Shown here: positions 30,836-40,760 of the stretch, in pieces
Position numbering within the stretch: the first letter of the stretch is position 1
How the letters are laid out: every line of letters begins with the position of its first letter
Source of the DNA: UBA5066 sp046331465
GTDB lineage: Bacteria; Acidobacteriota; Thermoanaerobaculia; UBA5066
Direction: 5' to 3'
DNA: 64,000 nt
Assembly: GCA_046331465.1 (NCBI GenBank)
Contig: JAXLQV010000003.1
Location: 1,054,001 to 1,118,000, forward strand
The notes under the pieces: generated by a model
Database searches by the model: none
The model's input: only the letters and a program-made list of their open reading frames with translations
What the model was told of the DNA's origin: nothing
Translations under genes and position numbers: made by a program

Positions 30836-31714
30836 ATGCCGAACCTGATCGACATCCGGCGGCGGATCCGCAGCGTCAAGTCGACGCAGCAGATCACGAA
30901 GGCGATGAAGATGGTCGCCGCGTCGAAGCTCCGCCGGTCCCAGGAGCGGGTCATCGCCGCGCGCCCCTACGCCGGGACGCTCGAGGCGACGCTCGCCTCC
31001 GTCGCGGGTCGCCTCCCGGCGCGGGCGGACGGCGCCGCGGCGCACCCGCTCCTCTCCCGGCGCGAGGAGAAGAGGGTCGTCCTCGTCGTCGTCACCGGCG
31101 ACAAGGGGCTCTGCGGCGCCTTCAACACGAACGTGAACCGCGCCGCCGGGGCCTTCGTCCGCGAGCGGACGGCCGCCGGCGCCGAGGTCTCCCTCGTGAC
31201 GCTCGGCCGGAAGGGGACCGACTTCTGGAAGCGGCGGTCCGTCCCCGTCCTCGAGTCGAGGCCGGGGCTCTTCCAGCGCTTCGACTACGGGACGGCGGCC
31301 GAGATCGCCCGAACCCTCGCGGCCCGCTTCACGGGCGGCGAGGTCGACGCGGTCTACGCGGTCTACAACGAGTTCAAGAGCGTCCTCTCGCAGATCGTCA
31401 CCCTGAAGCGCCTCCTCCCGATCGAGCTCGGGGAGCTCGCGCCGAGGGAGGGCGGGGCCGACTACCTCTTCGAGCCGGGGCCCGACGTCATCCTCGGGCG
31501 CCTCCTCCCGCGGCACGTCGAGTTCCAGGTCTTCCGGGTCCTCCTCGAGTCGAACGCGGCCGAGAACGCGGCCCGGATGACGGCGATGGAGTCGGCGACG
31601 AAGAACGCGGGCGAGATGATCGACTCGCTCACCCTCACGTACAACCGGGCGCGCCAGGCGAAGATCACGAAGGAGCTCATCGAGATCGTCTCGGGCGCCG
31701 AAGCGCTGAAATGA
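30836..31714 (+). CDS. atpG: ATP synthase F1 subunit gamma
   Basis: The 292-residue central-stalk rotor begins IRRRIRSVKSTQQITKAMKM and ends AESATKNA-like (ATKNAGEMIDSLTLTYNRAR, QAKITKELIEIVSGAEAL), the two coiled-coil halves of gamma. The middle contains GDKGLCGAFNTNVNRA. GGAGG is only about 4 bases before the ATG but the start matches the family. Confidence 0.97.
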   Translation: MPNLIDIRRRIRSVKSTQQITKAMKMVAASKLRRSQERVIAARPYAGTLEATLASVAGRLPARADGAAAHPLLSRREEKRVVLVVVTGDKGLCGAFNTNVNRAAGAFVRERTAAGAEVSLVTLGRKGTDFWKRRSVPVLESRPGLFQRFDYGTAAEIARTLAARFTGGEVDAVYAVYNEFKSVLSQIVTLKRLLPIELGELAPREGGADYLFEPGPDVILGRLLPRHVEFQVFRVLLESNAAENAARMTAMESATKNAGEMIDSLTLTYNRARQAKITKELIEIVSGAEALK

Positions 31715-31806
31715 ACGCCCCCTCCGCGTCCCAAGGCAAGAACGCACGCGGTCCCTCGGTCCCGTCCCACGAGTTCTCCCGGCCCCGCCGGCCGCAGAGG
31801 TAACAC

Positions 31807-33252
<1,446 letters not shown>

Positions 33253-33256
33253 GGCC

Positions 33257-33670
33257 GTGGCCGACCCGGGCCGCCTCACGCTGACGGTCGTCACCCCGGA
33301 GCGCTCGGTCGTCGAGCGCGTCCCGTGCGACGCCGTGTCGCTCCCGGGGGAGCTCGGCGAGCTCGGGATCCTCCCGGGCCACACGCCGCTCGTCGCGCTC
33401 CTCGGCGTCGGCCGCGTCGCCTTCACGGAGGGCGGGAAGAAGACCGCCGTCGCCGTGCGGGGCGGGTTCGTCGAGGTGGCGGGCGACGCCGTCCGCGTCC
33501 TCGCCGACGTCGCCGCCGCGAAGGACGTCGTCGACGCGACGGAAGCCCGGCGCGAGCAGGCGGAGGCCGAGGGGCGCCGGCTCCTCGTCGTCGGGCAGGA
33601 GCAGCTCGACGCGGTGAACGCCGACGTCGCCTTCGCCGAGGCGAAGGTGGCCGTCGCGCAGGGGAGCTGA
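33257..33670 (+). CDS. atpC: ATP synthase F1 subunit epsilon
   Basis: The 137-residue subunit has the N-terminal beta-sandwich LTLTVVTPERSVVERVPCDA, the loop LPGELGELGILPGHTPLVAL and a C-terminal two-helix region rich in Ala/Glu/Arg (inhibitory hairpin of epsilon). The GTG start lies four bases after the atpD stop. Confidence 0.95.
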   Translation: MADPGRLTLTVVTPERSVVERVPCDAVSLPGELGELGILPGHTPLVALLGVGRVAFTEGGKKTAVAVRGGFVEVAGDAVRVLADVAAAKDVVDATEARREQAEAEGRRLLVVGQEQLDAVNADVAFAEAKVAVAQGS

Positions 33671-33674
33671 CGCC

Positions 33675-33929
33675 GTGGCCGACGAGCCCTCGGGCGGGAA
33701 GGTCCGCGAGGCGTTCGACGCCGTCCACCGCGACCTCGGGGACCGCCTCGGAGCCGAGGAGAAGGCCGCCGTCGACCGCCTCCGCGACGCGGCCGCGGAG
33801 GGCGACGCCGCGCGGGCGCGCGAGGAGCTCGCCGCGGTGAAGGAGCGCCACGGCTGGCTCTACGAGGAGCTCGTGAAGCACCCGCGCCTCGCCGCGATCG
33901 TCGACGAGCTCGCGCTCTGGGGATTCTGA
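33675..33929 (+). CDS. Small helical protein of unknown function following atpC
   Basis: The 84-residue product is predicted helical, charged and soluble (KVREAFDAVHRDLGDRLGAE, then KERHGWLYEELVKHPRLAAI) and ends in ELALWGF. No family was recognised. The GTG start lies four bases after the atpC stop, the same spacing as atpD-atpC, so it is the last gene of the ATP synthase operon. A role in ATP synthase assembly or regulation is conceivable from position only. Confidence 0.65.
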   Translation: MADEPSGGKVREAFDAVHRDLGDRLGAEEKAAVDRLRDAAAEGDAARAREELAAVKERHGWLYEELVKHPRLAAIVDELALWGF

Positions 33930-34065
33930 CGTCGGCCCGGCGGCCGAGGCGCCGCGGGACGGGCTGCCGACGCGCGTCGGAGAGACCCGGGCCGACACGT
34001 TCCCGGGCTTCCACGGGCACGAAGCTGCCGGGGTCGCCGGTGGAAGCGCGGCGCGCCCGCCGCGA

Positions 34066-36411
34066 TCAGCCGTCGCCCGGCCCCTGCGGAGCGCGACTCG
34101 TCGCGGGCGGGCGAAGGGGCCGTCGCGTCGCCCGATACGCCAGTCCCGTCGCGAGCAGGCCGAGAAGCGAGACACCGAGACCGACGAAGACGGTGTCGTT
34201 CTCGTAGGAGAGCTCGATCTCGTGCCGTCCGGGGGGGACGAGGAAGCCGGAGAGAGAGAGGTCGGTTCGCACGACGGGGAGCGGCTCGCCGTTCCTGCGG
34301 GCGCGCCAGCCCGGGTCCCAGGTCTGGTTCAGCGCGACGAAGGTCGCGTCGGGTCCCCGGGCGTCGACGAGGAGCCGGATGCGGGTGGCGCGCCGCGAGA
34401 CGACGCGAACCTCCCCGGGCGAGACGGACGCGGGGACCTCCCACGGGACGTCGCCAGGGTCGACGATCGCGAGACCGCGCGCCGCGGGGCCGGCGGCGGC
34501 GAGAGCCCGCCGCCAGGCGTCCGCCCCGGAGGCGGCCACGAGCTTCTCCGCGGCGAAGGCGAGCGGCTGGGGCCGGGGAACGGCGAGGAGCGAAAGCAGC
34601 TCCGCCGGAGGCCGGGACGCCGCGGCCGAGAGCGTGCGGGGCGCGTCGGGACGAAAGGCGACGATGGCGGCGATTCCCCGGCGGGCGAGGATCGCGTCGG
34701 CCTGCTCCGGAAGCGTCGAGACGGCCCGCAGGATGGACGCCGTCGCCGCCGTGCTCCAGGAGAGCTCGGCCAGGTCGAAGTCCTTGTCGAGCGCCGACGG
34801 AACGGCGAACTGGGCGAGGTACGGGGGGCTGGCGATTCCGGGGATCCGCCCCCGAAGCGGATCCTGGGACGCGGCGTGGAAGACGTAGCCGTGGAGCGGA
34901 GCGCGGAGGAGGGGCGCGAGGGGCGCCGGGACGGCGCGCATTGCCGCGACGGGCTGCGAGCCGACGTGGGGACGCGCCGCCGCCGCGAGCTCCGCCGCGA
35001 GGAGGACTGCGGGCAGAAGCCGGAGGAGGGAGCCCCTCCGGGCTCGGGCCGCGACGCCGAGCGTGGCGAGCGCGGCGGCCAGGAGCACGGCCTGACGGGC
35101 GTAGCGTGGTGCGAGGAACGCCGCGGTCAGCTCGCCGCCCACCGTGGCGGCCAGGCCCGCCGACGCGAGGAGCGCGACGCCGCCCGCGAGCGCGGCGCGG
35201 CGGAGCGCGGTCCCCCCGTCGATCAGGCTGCCGAGCCCGCACGTTCCCGCCACCGAAACGGAGGCGAGCGTCATCAGCAGGAAGCGCTCGGGAAACCGGA
35301 TGCCGGAGAGTCCCGGGAGCCACCGCAATGCCGGGAAGACGGGCGTGGCCGCGCCGAGCGCGAGGAGGACTCCGAGGGCGCCCGGCACCGCCCAGAGCCT
35401 CGCCGGGCCCCGGCGGGAAGCCCAGGCCACGCCGGTCCCGACGAGGACGAGGAGACCCGGGTAGATCGACCGCAGGAACGGCCGCCCGCGCTCCGGATAG
35501 AGCCTCTCCCCGAGCGGAACCGGGTCGCCGGAACGGGTCCCGCAGTCGAACACGTCGGGGACGGCGAGCTCGGCGAGGCGCGCGACCGGCGTCGTGAAGC
35601 TCAGCGCCATCGGCGCGTCCAGGCCGCGGGCGCGCACAGTCTTGACGGCGTGGGCCAGGCCCGGCACGAGCGTTGCGGCGCCGATCACGGCGCCGAGCGC
35701 TCCGCCGAGCGCGAGGCGCCCGAGAACCCGGACCGGGGATTCGGCCGGTCCGGCTGCGTCCCCGCCGAGATGAGAGCCGTGGAGCGCCGCGACGGCGCAG
35801 AGAAGCGCCGCCATGAGGAGGCTGGGCGGGTCGCCGCCGAGGACCATCAGGCCGAAGATCAGGGCGAAGCCGAACACGTCCGACGCGGAGCGGCGCCGGC
35901 CGATCCGAACGGAAAAGCCGAGGGCGAACGGAAGCGGCGCGAGCGTGAAGAGGCTCGGCAGGACCTGCAGGAGCGAGACCGTCGCGCCGCCGGCGCCCCA
36001 GGCGACGGCCGAGCAGGCCGCCGTGGCCCGGCTCTGGCCGAGAGTCCTTCCGAGGAAGTACCCGGCCAGGGCGAGGACGAGCGCGGGGACCAGCACCTGA
36101 AGGCGGAAGGCCCACTCGAACGGCGCGACCAGGAGGAGCGCGGAGAGGGGGTGGAAGACCGCGTGGTGCGGGTTCGCCGCGAACGGCTGCCCGGCAGCGA
36201 GGAAGGGGTTCCAGAGCGGGACGCCCCGGGAGCTCCCGACCAGCGCCGCGAAGAGCGACCCCACCGGCCAGTAGTACGCGGCATGGTCCCCCGCGCTGAA
36301 GACCTCCCCGTCGAAGAGAACGCGCCGGAACAGGTAGAGGAACGCCCCTGCCGCCGGGAGAAAGGGAACGAGACGAGCCGTGGACCGGCGGGTGGTCGGC
36401 GGGAGCTGCAC
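34066..36411 (-). CDS. YfhO-like polytopic membrane protein
   Basis: The 781-residue protein has a dozen or so hydrophobic segments in its first 480 residues, an early periplasmic loop with GDHAAYYWPVGSLF and PLWNPFLAAGQPFAANP, and a C-terminal soluble beta-rich domain (WDPGWRARRNGEPLPVVRT, LVPPGRHEIELSYE). This layout matches the YfhO/GT-C-like family, which in Firmicutes helps glycosylate teichoic acids. The substrate here is unknown. The GTG start lies six bases after TAGAAT with no Shine-Dalgarno. It is divergent from the bacillithiol operon. Confidence 0.78.
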   Translation of the reverse strand: MQLPPTTRRSTARLVPFLPAAGAFLYLFRRVLFDGEVFSAGDHAAYYWPVGSLFAALVGSSRGVPLWNPFLAAGQPFAANPHHAVFHPLSALLLVAPFEWAFRLQVLVPALVLALAGYFLGRTLGQSRATAACSAVAWGAGGATVSLLQVLPSLFTLAPLPFALGFSVRIGRRRSASDVFGFALIFGLMVLGGDPPSLLMAALLCAVAALHGSHLGGDAAGPAESPVRVLGRLALGGALGAVIGAATLVPGLAHAVKTVRARGLDAPMALSFTTPVARLAELAVPDVFDCGTRSGDPVPLGERLYPERGRPFLRSIYPGLLVLVGTGVAWASRRGPARLWAVPGALGVLLALGAATPVFPALRWLPGLSGIRFPERFLLMTLASVSVAGTCGLGSLIDGGTALRRAALAGGVALLASAGLAATVGGELTAAFLAPRYARQAVLLAAALATLGVAARARRGSLLRLLPAVLLAAELAAAARPHVGSQPVAAMRAVPAPLAPLLRAPLHGYVFHAASQDPLRGRIPGIASPPYLAQFAVPSALDKDFDLAELSWSTAATASILRAVSTLPEQADAILARRGIAAIVAFRPDAPRTLSAAASRPPAELLSLLAVPRPQPLAFAAEKLVAASGADAWRRALAAAGPAARGLAIVDPGDVPWEVPASVSPGEVRVVSRRATRIRLLVDARGPDATFVALNQTWDPGWRARRNGEPLPVVRTDLSLSGFLVPPGRHEIELSYENDTVFVGLGVSLLGLLATGLAYRATRRPLRPPATSRAPQGPGDG

Positions 36412-36417
36412 GCGGGG

Positions 36418-36423
36418 ATTCTA
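36418..36423 (-). promoter_or_regulatory. -10 element TAGAAT of a probably leaderless promoter
   Basis: On the minus strand TAGAAT is followed by CCCCGC and then the GTG start at 36411, the same TAGAAT-N6-GTG layout as at 2949. The transcript should begin at the start codon. Confidence 0.5.
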
Positions 36424-36535
36424 GGGGTCCGGGCCCGACGCACCGCGTCGGAAGCCGGCCGGCGGGACCGCCGGTCCCGGTTCGGCCTCGCGTCGGATGC
36501 GGAGGCGAGCGGCGAGGCCCGAGCCGACGAACCCG

Positions 36536-36541
36536 TATCAT
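36536..36541 (+). promoter_or_regulatory. Possible -10 element TATCAT of the bacillithiol operon
   Basis: TATCAT (4-5 matches to TATAAT) lies eight bases before the proposed TTG start of the methyltransferase gene. There is no clear -35 and no Shine-Dalgarno. Confidence 0.35.
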
Positions 36542-36549
36542 CGTCGGGC

Positions 36550-37320
36550 TTGACGCCCGAGACGGAACGAGACCCCTGGTACGCGAGCTGGTTCGGGGAG
36601 GAGTACCTCGCCCTCTACCCGGAGCGCGACGACCTCGAGGCCGAGCGCCAGGCGGAGTTCGTGCTCGGCCTCCTCTCGCCGTACGCGCGGAAGGGCCGGG
36701 GAGGGATCCTCGACCTCGCGTGCGGGACGGGGCGCCACGCCGTCGTCCTCGCCCGGGGCGGGCCCGTGACGGGAGTCGACCTCTCGGCGCCGCTCCTCGG
36801 CCGTGCCCGGGCGCGCCGCGCCGAGCCGCGGCCCGGATTCGTCCGCGCGGACATGCGCCGGCTCCCGTTCGGGCGCGGCTCCTTCGGCGCCGTCGTGAAC
36901 TTCTTCACGTCGTTCGGCTACTTCGACGACCCGGCGGACGACGTGCGGGTCCTCGGCGAGGTCGCGCGCGTCCTCGCCCCGGGCGGCGCCTTCCTCTCCG
37001 ACGTCTTCAACGCCGCGCGCGTCCTCTCGACCCTCGTCTCGCGCGAGGAGCGGACGGTCGCCGGCGAGAGGGTCTCGATCCGCCGGAGCTACGACCCCGG
37101 CACCCGCCGGGTCGAGAAGGAGATCACGATGGGAACCGGAGCCGCCGCGCGGACGTTCCGGGAGCGCGTCCGCGTCTACCTCCGCGACGAGCTCGAGGCG
37201 CTCCACCGCGAGGCGCGCTTCGGGGTCACCGCGGCGTTCGGCGACTTCGACGGTACCCCGTACGACCCGCGCCGGTCGCCGCGCCTCATCCTCCTCGCGC
37301 TCGCGGGGGGCGCCCGGTGA
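36550..37320 (+). CDS. Class I SAM-dependent methyltransferase, first gene of bacillithiol operon
   Basis: The 256-residue protein carries SAM motif I LDLACGTGRHAVVLARG, motif II VTGVDLSAPLLGRAR, and RADMRRLPFGRGSFGAVV with NFFTSFGYF. The DPWYASWFGEEYLALYPERD start resembles methyltransferases often found beside bshC. Substrate unknown. No ATG or GTG lies near the conserved N-terminus; the TTG at 36550 is used and remains uncertain. It overlaps bshC by GTGA. Confidence 0.75.
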   Translation: MTPETERDPWYASWFGEEYLALYPERDDLEAERQAEFVLGLLSPYARKGRGGILDLACGTGRHAVVLARGGPVTGVDLSAPLLGRARARRAEPRPGFVRADMRRLPFGRGSFGAVVNFFTSFGYFDDPADDVRVLGEVARVLAPGGAFLSDVFNAARVLSTLVSREERTVAGERVSIRRSYDPGTRRVEKEITMGTGAAARTFRERVRVYLRDELEALHREARFGVTAAFGDFDGTPYDPRRSPRLILLALAGGAR

Positions 37321-38879
37321 CGGTCCCGCTCTCGGCGCTCCCCGGGATCCCCCGCCTCGCGCTCGGGCACGCGACGGGCGATCCCGACGTGACCGCCTTC
37401 CTCGGCGAGAGGGCGACGGCGGACGGGATCGCGGCGCGCGCGGCGAGGGTCCTCGCGGCGTTCGTCCCGCGCCCCGGCGCGCTGCCCGCGCTCGAGCCGC
37501 TCGCGGCCGGCCGCAGGGCCGCGATCGTCACGGGGCAGCAGGTCGGCCTCCTGACGGGCCCTCTCCTGACGGCGGTGAAGGCCCTTGCGACCGTGAAGGT
37601 CGCGGGGGAGCTCGCCGCGGCGGGAGTCGAGGCCTCCCCCGTCTTCTGGTGCGCCTCGGAGGACCACGACCTCGTCGAGGTGACACGCGTCGCGCTCCCG
37701 GGGCCCGACGGCCCGGTCGAGGCGGGGCCCGACCCGGAGCCGCTCGCGCGGAACCGGAAGCCCGTCGGCGCCCTGCCGATCGAGGCCGACGTCGCCGCGC
37801 TCCTCGAGCGGGCCCGCGCGGAAGCCGGGGCGCTCGCCGACGCGGAGAGCCTCGAGGCGCTCGGCCGCGCGTACGCGGGAGCCACCTACCGCGAAGCCTT
37901 CGTGGCGGCACTGTCGTGGCTCCTGGACGAGCCCGCGCTCCTCTTCGCCGACGCGGCGCGCGCCGGGGAGAAGCCGGTCCTCGTGCCGCTCGCCTCCCGC
38001 CTCGTCCGCGAGCGGAGCGAGGTTCGGCGGCTCCTCGACGCACGCGCCGCCGGGCTCGCGGCCGCGGGCCACCCGCTTCAGGTCGTCTCCGAGGCGGGGG
38101 CGCTCCCGCTCTTCGCGATCGAGGGGGGCGAGCGGCTCCTCCTGCGCGAACGCGACGGCGCGCTCGAGCGCAAGGGCCGGGAGGGCGAGCGGCTCTCCGC
38201 CGACGAGGTCGTCGCGCGCTTCGAGTCGGGGGAGTGGCTCCCGTCGTTCTCGGCGCTCTCGCGCCCGCTCGCCGCGTCGGTCCTCTACCCCGTCGCGGCG
38301 ACGGTCCTCGGCCCGGCCGAGCTCGCGTACTGGGCGCAGATGCTCCCGCTCTTCGACTGGTCGGGGATCGTCCCTCCCGTCCTCGTGCCGCGGCCGATGG
38401 CCGCGCCCGTCACGGCCGCGGAGCGGCGTCACCTCGAGAAGCTGGGGCTCGGCCTCGCGGACCTCTTCGCGGGCACCGACGCGCTCCTCTCCGCGCGCGG
38501 CGCCGCGCGCGAGGGGGAGCTCCTCGCGGAGCTCGCCGCCATCCGCGACGCCGCGCTCTCGGGCCTCGCGGGCCTCGCGCCGCGCCTCGCCGCGATCGAG
38601 GCCGGGCTCGGGAAGAACGTCGAGGCGACGCGCGAGAACGTCGGCTTCGCGCTCGAGAAGCTCGCCGAGAGGACCCGGGCCGCGGCGGGGCGGGCGAACG
38701 AGACCGAGGCCCGGCAGCTCAGGCGCCTCGCGGCGACGCTCGCCCCGGGAGGACGGCCCGCGGAACGGGTCTACGGGCCGCTTCCGTGGCTCCTCCGCCA
38801 CGGGCGCGCGGGCCTCGTCGGCCCGCTGAAGCAGCAGCTCCGGTGGGACGTCGCCGGGCTGCAGGAGATCGCGCTGTGA
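37317..38879 (+). CDS. bshC: Bacillithiol synthase BshC (putative cysteine-adding enzyme)
   Basis: The 520-residue protein is the likely final enzyme of bacillithiol synthesis, joining cysteine to glucosaminyl-malate. Family landmarks are AIVTGQQVGLLTGPLLTAVK, SPVFWCASEDHDLVEV, LPSFSALSRPLAASVLYPVAAT and the C-terminal PLPWLLRHGRAGLVGPLKQQL. Between them is the usual coiled-coil region. The GTG start overlaps the methyltransferase stop, and its own stop overlaps bshB1 (GTGA in both). Confidence 0.9.
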   Translation: MTVPLSALPGIPRLALGHATGDPDVTAFLGERATADGIAARAARVLAAFVPRPGALPALEPLAAGRRAAIVTGQQVGLLTGPLLTAVKALATVKVAGELAAAGVEASPVFWCASEDHDLVEVTRVALPGPDGPVEAGPDPEPLARNRKPVGALPIEADVAALLERARAEAGALADAESLEALGRAYAGATYREAFVAALSWLLDEPALLFADAARAGEKPVLVPLASRLVRERSEVRRLLDARAAGLAAAGHPLQVVSEAGALPLFAIEGGERLLLRERDGALERKGREGERLSADEVVARFESGEWLPSFSALSRPLAASVLYPVAATVLGPAELAYWAQMLPLFDWSGIVPPVLVPRPMAAPVTAAERRHLEKLGLGLADLFAGTDALLSARGAAREGELLAELAAIRDAALSGLAGLAPRLAAIEAGLGKNVEATRENVGFALEKLAERTRAAAGRANETEARQLRRLAATLAPGGRPAERVYGPLPWLLRHGRAGLVGPLKQQLRWDVAGLQEIAL

Positions 38880-39610
38880 ACGACGACGAGACCGTCGAGA
38901 TCCTGGCCGTCGGGGCGCACCCCGACGACGTCGAGCTCGGGTGCGGAGCGACGCTCGCCCTCCTCGCCCGCCGCGGCCGGAGGGTCGGCATCCTCGACCT
39001 GACCCGCGGCGAGGCGGGGACCCGCGGCACGCCCGGGACGCGCGCCGCCGAGGCGGCCGAGTCGGCCCGCATCCTCGGCGCCCTCTTCCGCGACGGCCTC
39101 GACCTCGGGGACGGGAACCTCCGGACCGACCGCGCCGCCGAGCTCGAGGTCATCGAGGTCATCCGGCGCCGCCGGCCTCGCCTCGTCTTCGCGCCTCTCC
39201 CGGCCGACCGCCACCCGGACCACGTGCGGACCTCGCGCCTCGTGACGGACGCGGCGTTCTACTCCGGCCTGCGCGCGCTCGAGACGGGGCTCCCACCGCA
39301 CCGGCCGCAGCAGGTCGTCTACTTCCCGTCGACGTTCCTCGCCGAGCCGACGTTCCTCGTCGACGTCACGGAGACGCTCGAGACGAAGCTCTCGGCCGTG
39401 CGCGCGTTCCGGAGCCAGTTCTACGACGCCTCCTCGACGGAGCCCGCGACCTTCATCTCCTCGCCCGAGTTCCTCGAGGGGATCACGGCGCGGGCGCGCG
39501 CCTTCGGGCGGCTCGCGAACGTCGGCGCGGCGGAAGGGTTCGTCTCGCCGCGGCCGCCGCTCCTCGCCGATCCGCTCGCCGCCTTCGACGGCTTCGAGCC
39601 GGGGTTCTGA
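38876..39610 (+). CDS. bshB1: N-acetylglucosaminyl-malate deacetylase BshB1
   Basis: The 244-residue zinc deacetylase (LmbE/PIG-L family) removes acetyl from GlcNAc-malate in bacillithiol synthesis. The zinc motif AVGAHPDDVELGCGATLALL, DLTRGEAGTRGTPGTRA, and the second ligand region DRHPDHVRTS are present. TFLVDVTETLETKLSAVRAF, SQFYD are typical of BshB1. GTG start overlapping bshC; bshA follows after four bases. Confidence 0.92.
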   Translation: MNDDETVEILAVGAHPDDVELGCGATLALLARRGRRVGILDLTRGEAGTRGTPGTRAAEAAESARILGALFRDGLDLGDGNLRTDRAAELEVIEVIRRRRPRLVFAPLPADRHPDHVRTSRLVTDAAFYSGLRALETGLPPHRPQQVVYFPSTFLAEPTFLVDVTETLETKLSAVRAFRSQFYDASSTEPATFISSPEFLEGITARARAFGRLANVGAAEGFVSPRPPLLADPLAAFDGFEPGF

Positions 39611-39614
39611 GCCG

Positions 39615-40760
39615 GTGAAGATCGGCATCGCCTGCTACCCGACGTTCGGCGGCTCCGGCGTCGTCGCGACCGAGCTCGGGCACGAGCTCGCGCTCCGCGG
39701 GCACGACGTCCACTTCATCAGCTACGCGCTCCCGTCGCGGCTGAACCTGTTCGCCGAGCGGGTCTCCTACCACGAGGTCGCCGTCCCGACCTACCCGCTC
39801 TTCAACTACCCGCCGTACGACCTCGCGCTCGCGACGCGCATCGTCGACGTCGCGCTCCACGAGGGGCTCGACGTCCTCCACGCGCACTACGCGCTCCCGC
39901 ACGCGATCTCGGCCCACCTCGCCCGCGAGATGCTCCTCCCGCGGCGCCTCGCCGTCGTCACGACGCTCCACGGGACCGACGTGACGATCGTCGGCCAGGA
40001 CCGCTCGTACCTGCCGATCACCCGCTTCGGCATCGAGCGCTCCGACGCCGTCACGGCGGTCTCCGACTACCTCGCCCGCGTGACGCGCGAGGTCTTCGCC
40101 CCCGCCAAGGAGATCGACGTCATCCCGAACTTCGTCGACCCCGACCGGTGGCGGCCCGTCGACGGCCAGCGCGGCGCGACCTGCTTCGCGCGGGACGGCG
40201 AGCGGCTCCTCCTCCACGTCTCGAACTTCCGCCCCGTGAAGCGGGTCCTCGACGTCGTCGAGGTGTTCGACCGCGTCCGGCGGGAGGTCCCGAGCCGTCT
40301 CCTCATGATCGGCGACGGGCCGGACCGGCCCGCGGCCGAGGCGCTCTGCCGGGCGAAGGGGATCTCGGGTCTCGTCCACTTCCTCGGGAACACCCCGGCG
40401 GTCCAGGAAGTGATGCCGGCGGCCGACCTCTACGTCCTGACGACGAACATGGAGTCGTTCGGCCTCTCGGCCCTCGAGGCGCAGGCGTGCGGCGTCCCGG
40501 TGCTCGGCTACCGCGCCGGAGGGCTTCCCGAGGTCATCGAGAGCGGGAAGACCGGGTTCCTCCGGGAGGTCGGCGACCTCGACGGCCTCGCCTCCGACGG
40601 GCTCCGGCTCCTCCGGGACGACGGGGCCTGGGGAGAGACGTCCCGCGCGGCGAGGGCCCGCGCCATCACGCTCTTCGACGCGGACGCGATCGTCGGCCGC
40701 TACCTCGAGATCTACGAGCGCGTCCTCGCCGGGGCGGAGGCGCCGGTCGCGGAAGCCTGA
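39615..40760 (+). CDS. bshA: N-acetyl-alpha-D-glucosaminyl L-malate synthase BshA
   Basis: The 381-residue GT4 glycosyltransferase makes GlcNAc-malate from UDP-GlcNAc and L-malate, the first step of bacillithiol synthesis. MKIGIACYPTFGGSGVVATE, HAHYALPHAISAHLAR, TTLHGTDVTIVGQDRSY, and the nucleotide-sugar motif ESFGLSALEAQACGVPV are characteristic. The GTG start follows the bshB1 stop closely. Its last 49 bases are shared with the convergent deaminase gene. Confidence 0.95.
   Translation: MKIGIACYPTFGGSGVVATELGHELALRGHDVHFISYALPSRLNLFAERVSYHEVAVPTYPLFNYPPYDLALATRIVDVALHEGLDVLHAHYALPHAISAHLAREMLLPRRLAVVTTLHGTDVTIVGQDRSYLPITRFGIERSDAVTAVSDYLARVTREVFAPAKEIDVIPNFVDPDRWRPVDGQRGATCFARDGERLLLHVSNFRPVKRVLDVVEVFDRVRREVPSRLLMIGDGPDRPAAEALCRAKGISGLVHFLGNTPAVQEVMPAADLYVLTTNMESFGLSALEAQACGVPVLGYRAGGLPEVIESGKTGFLREVGDLDGLASDGLRLLRDDGAWGETSRAARARAITLFDADAIVGRYLEIYERVLAGAEAPVAEA

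Noticed and set aside
33930..34065. Inverted repeats in the spacer after the ATP synthase operon
   Set aside because: Several short GC complements (for example CTTCCAC/GTGGAAG) exist, but none gives a compact stem-loop with a T-tract; such matches are expected by chance at this GC content.
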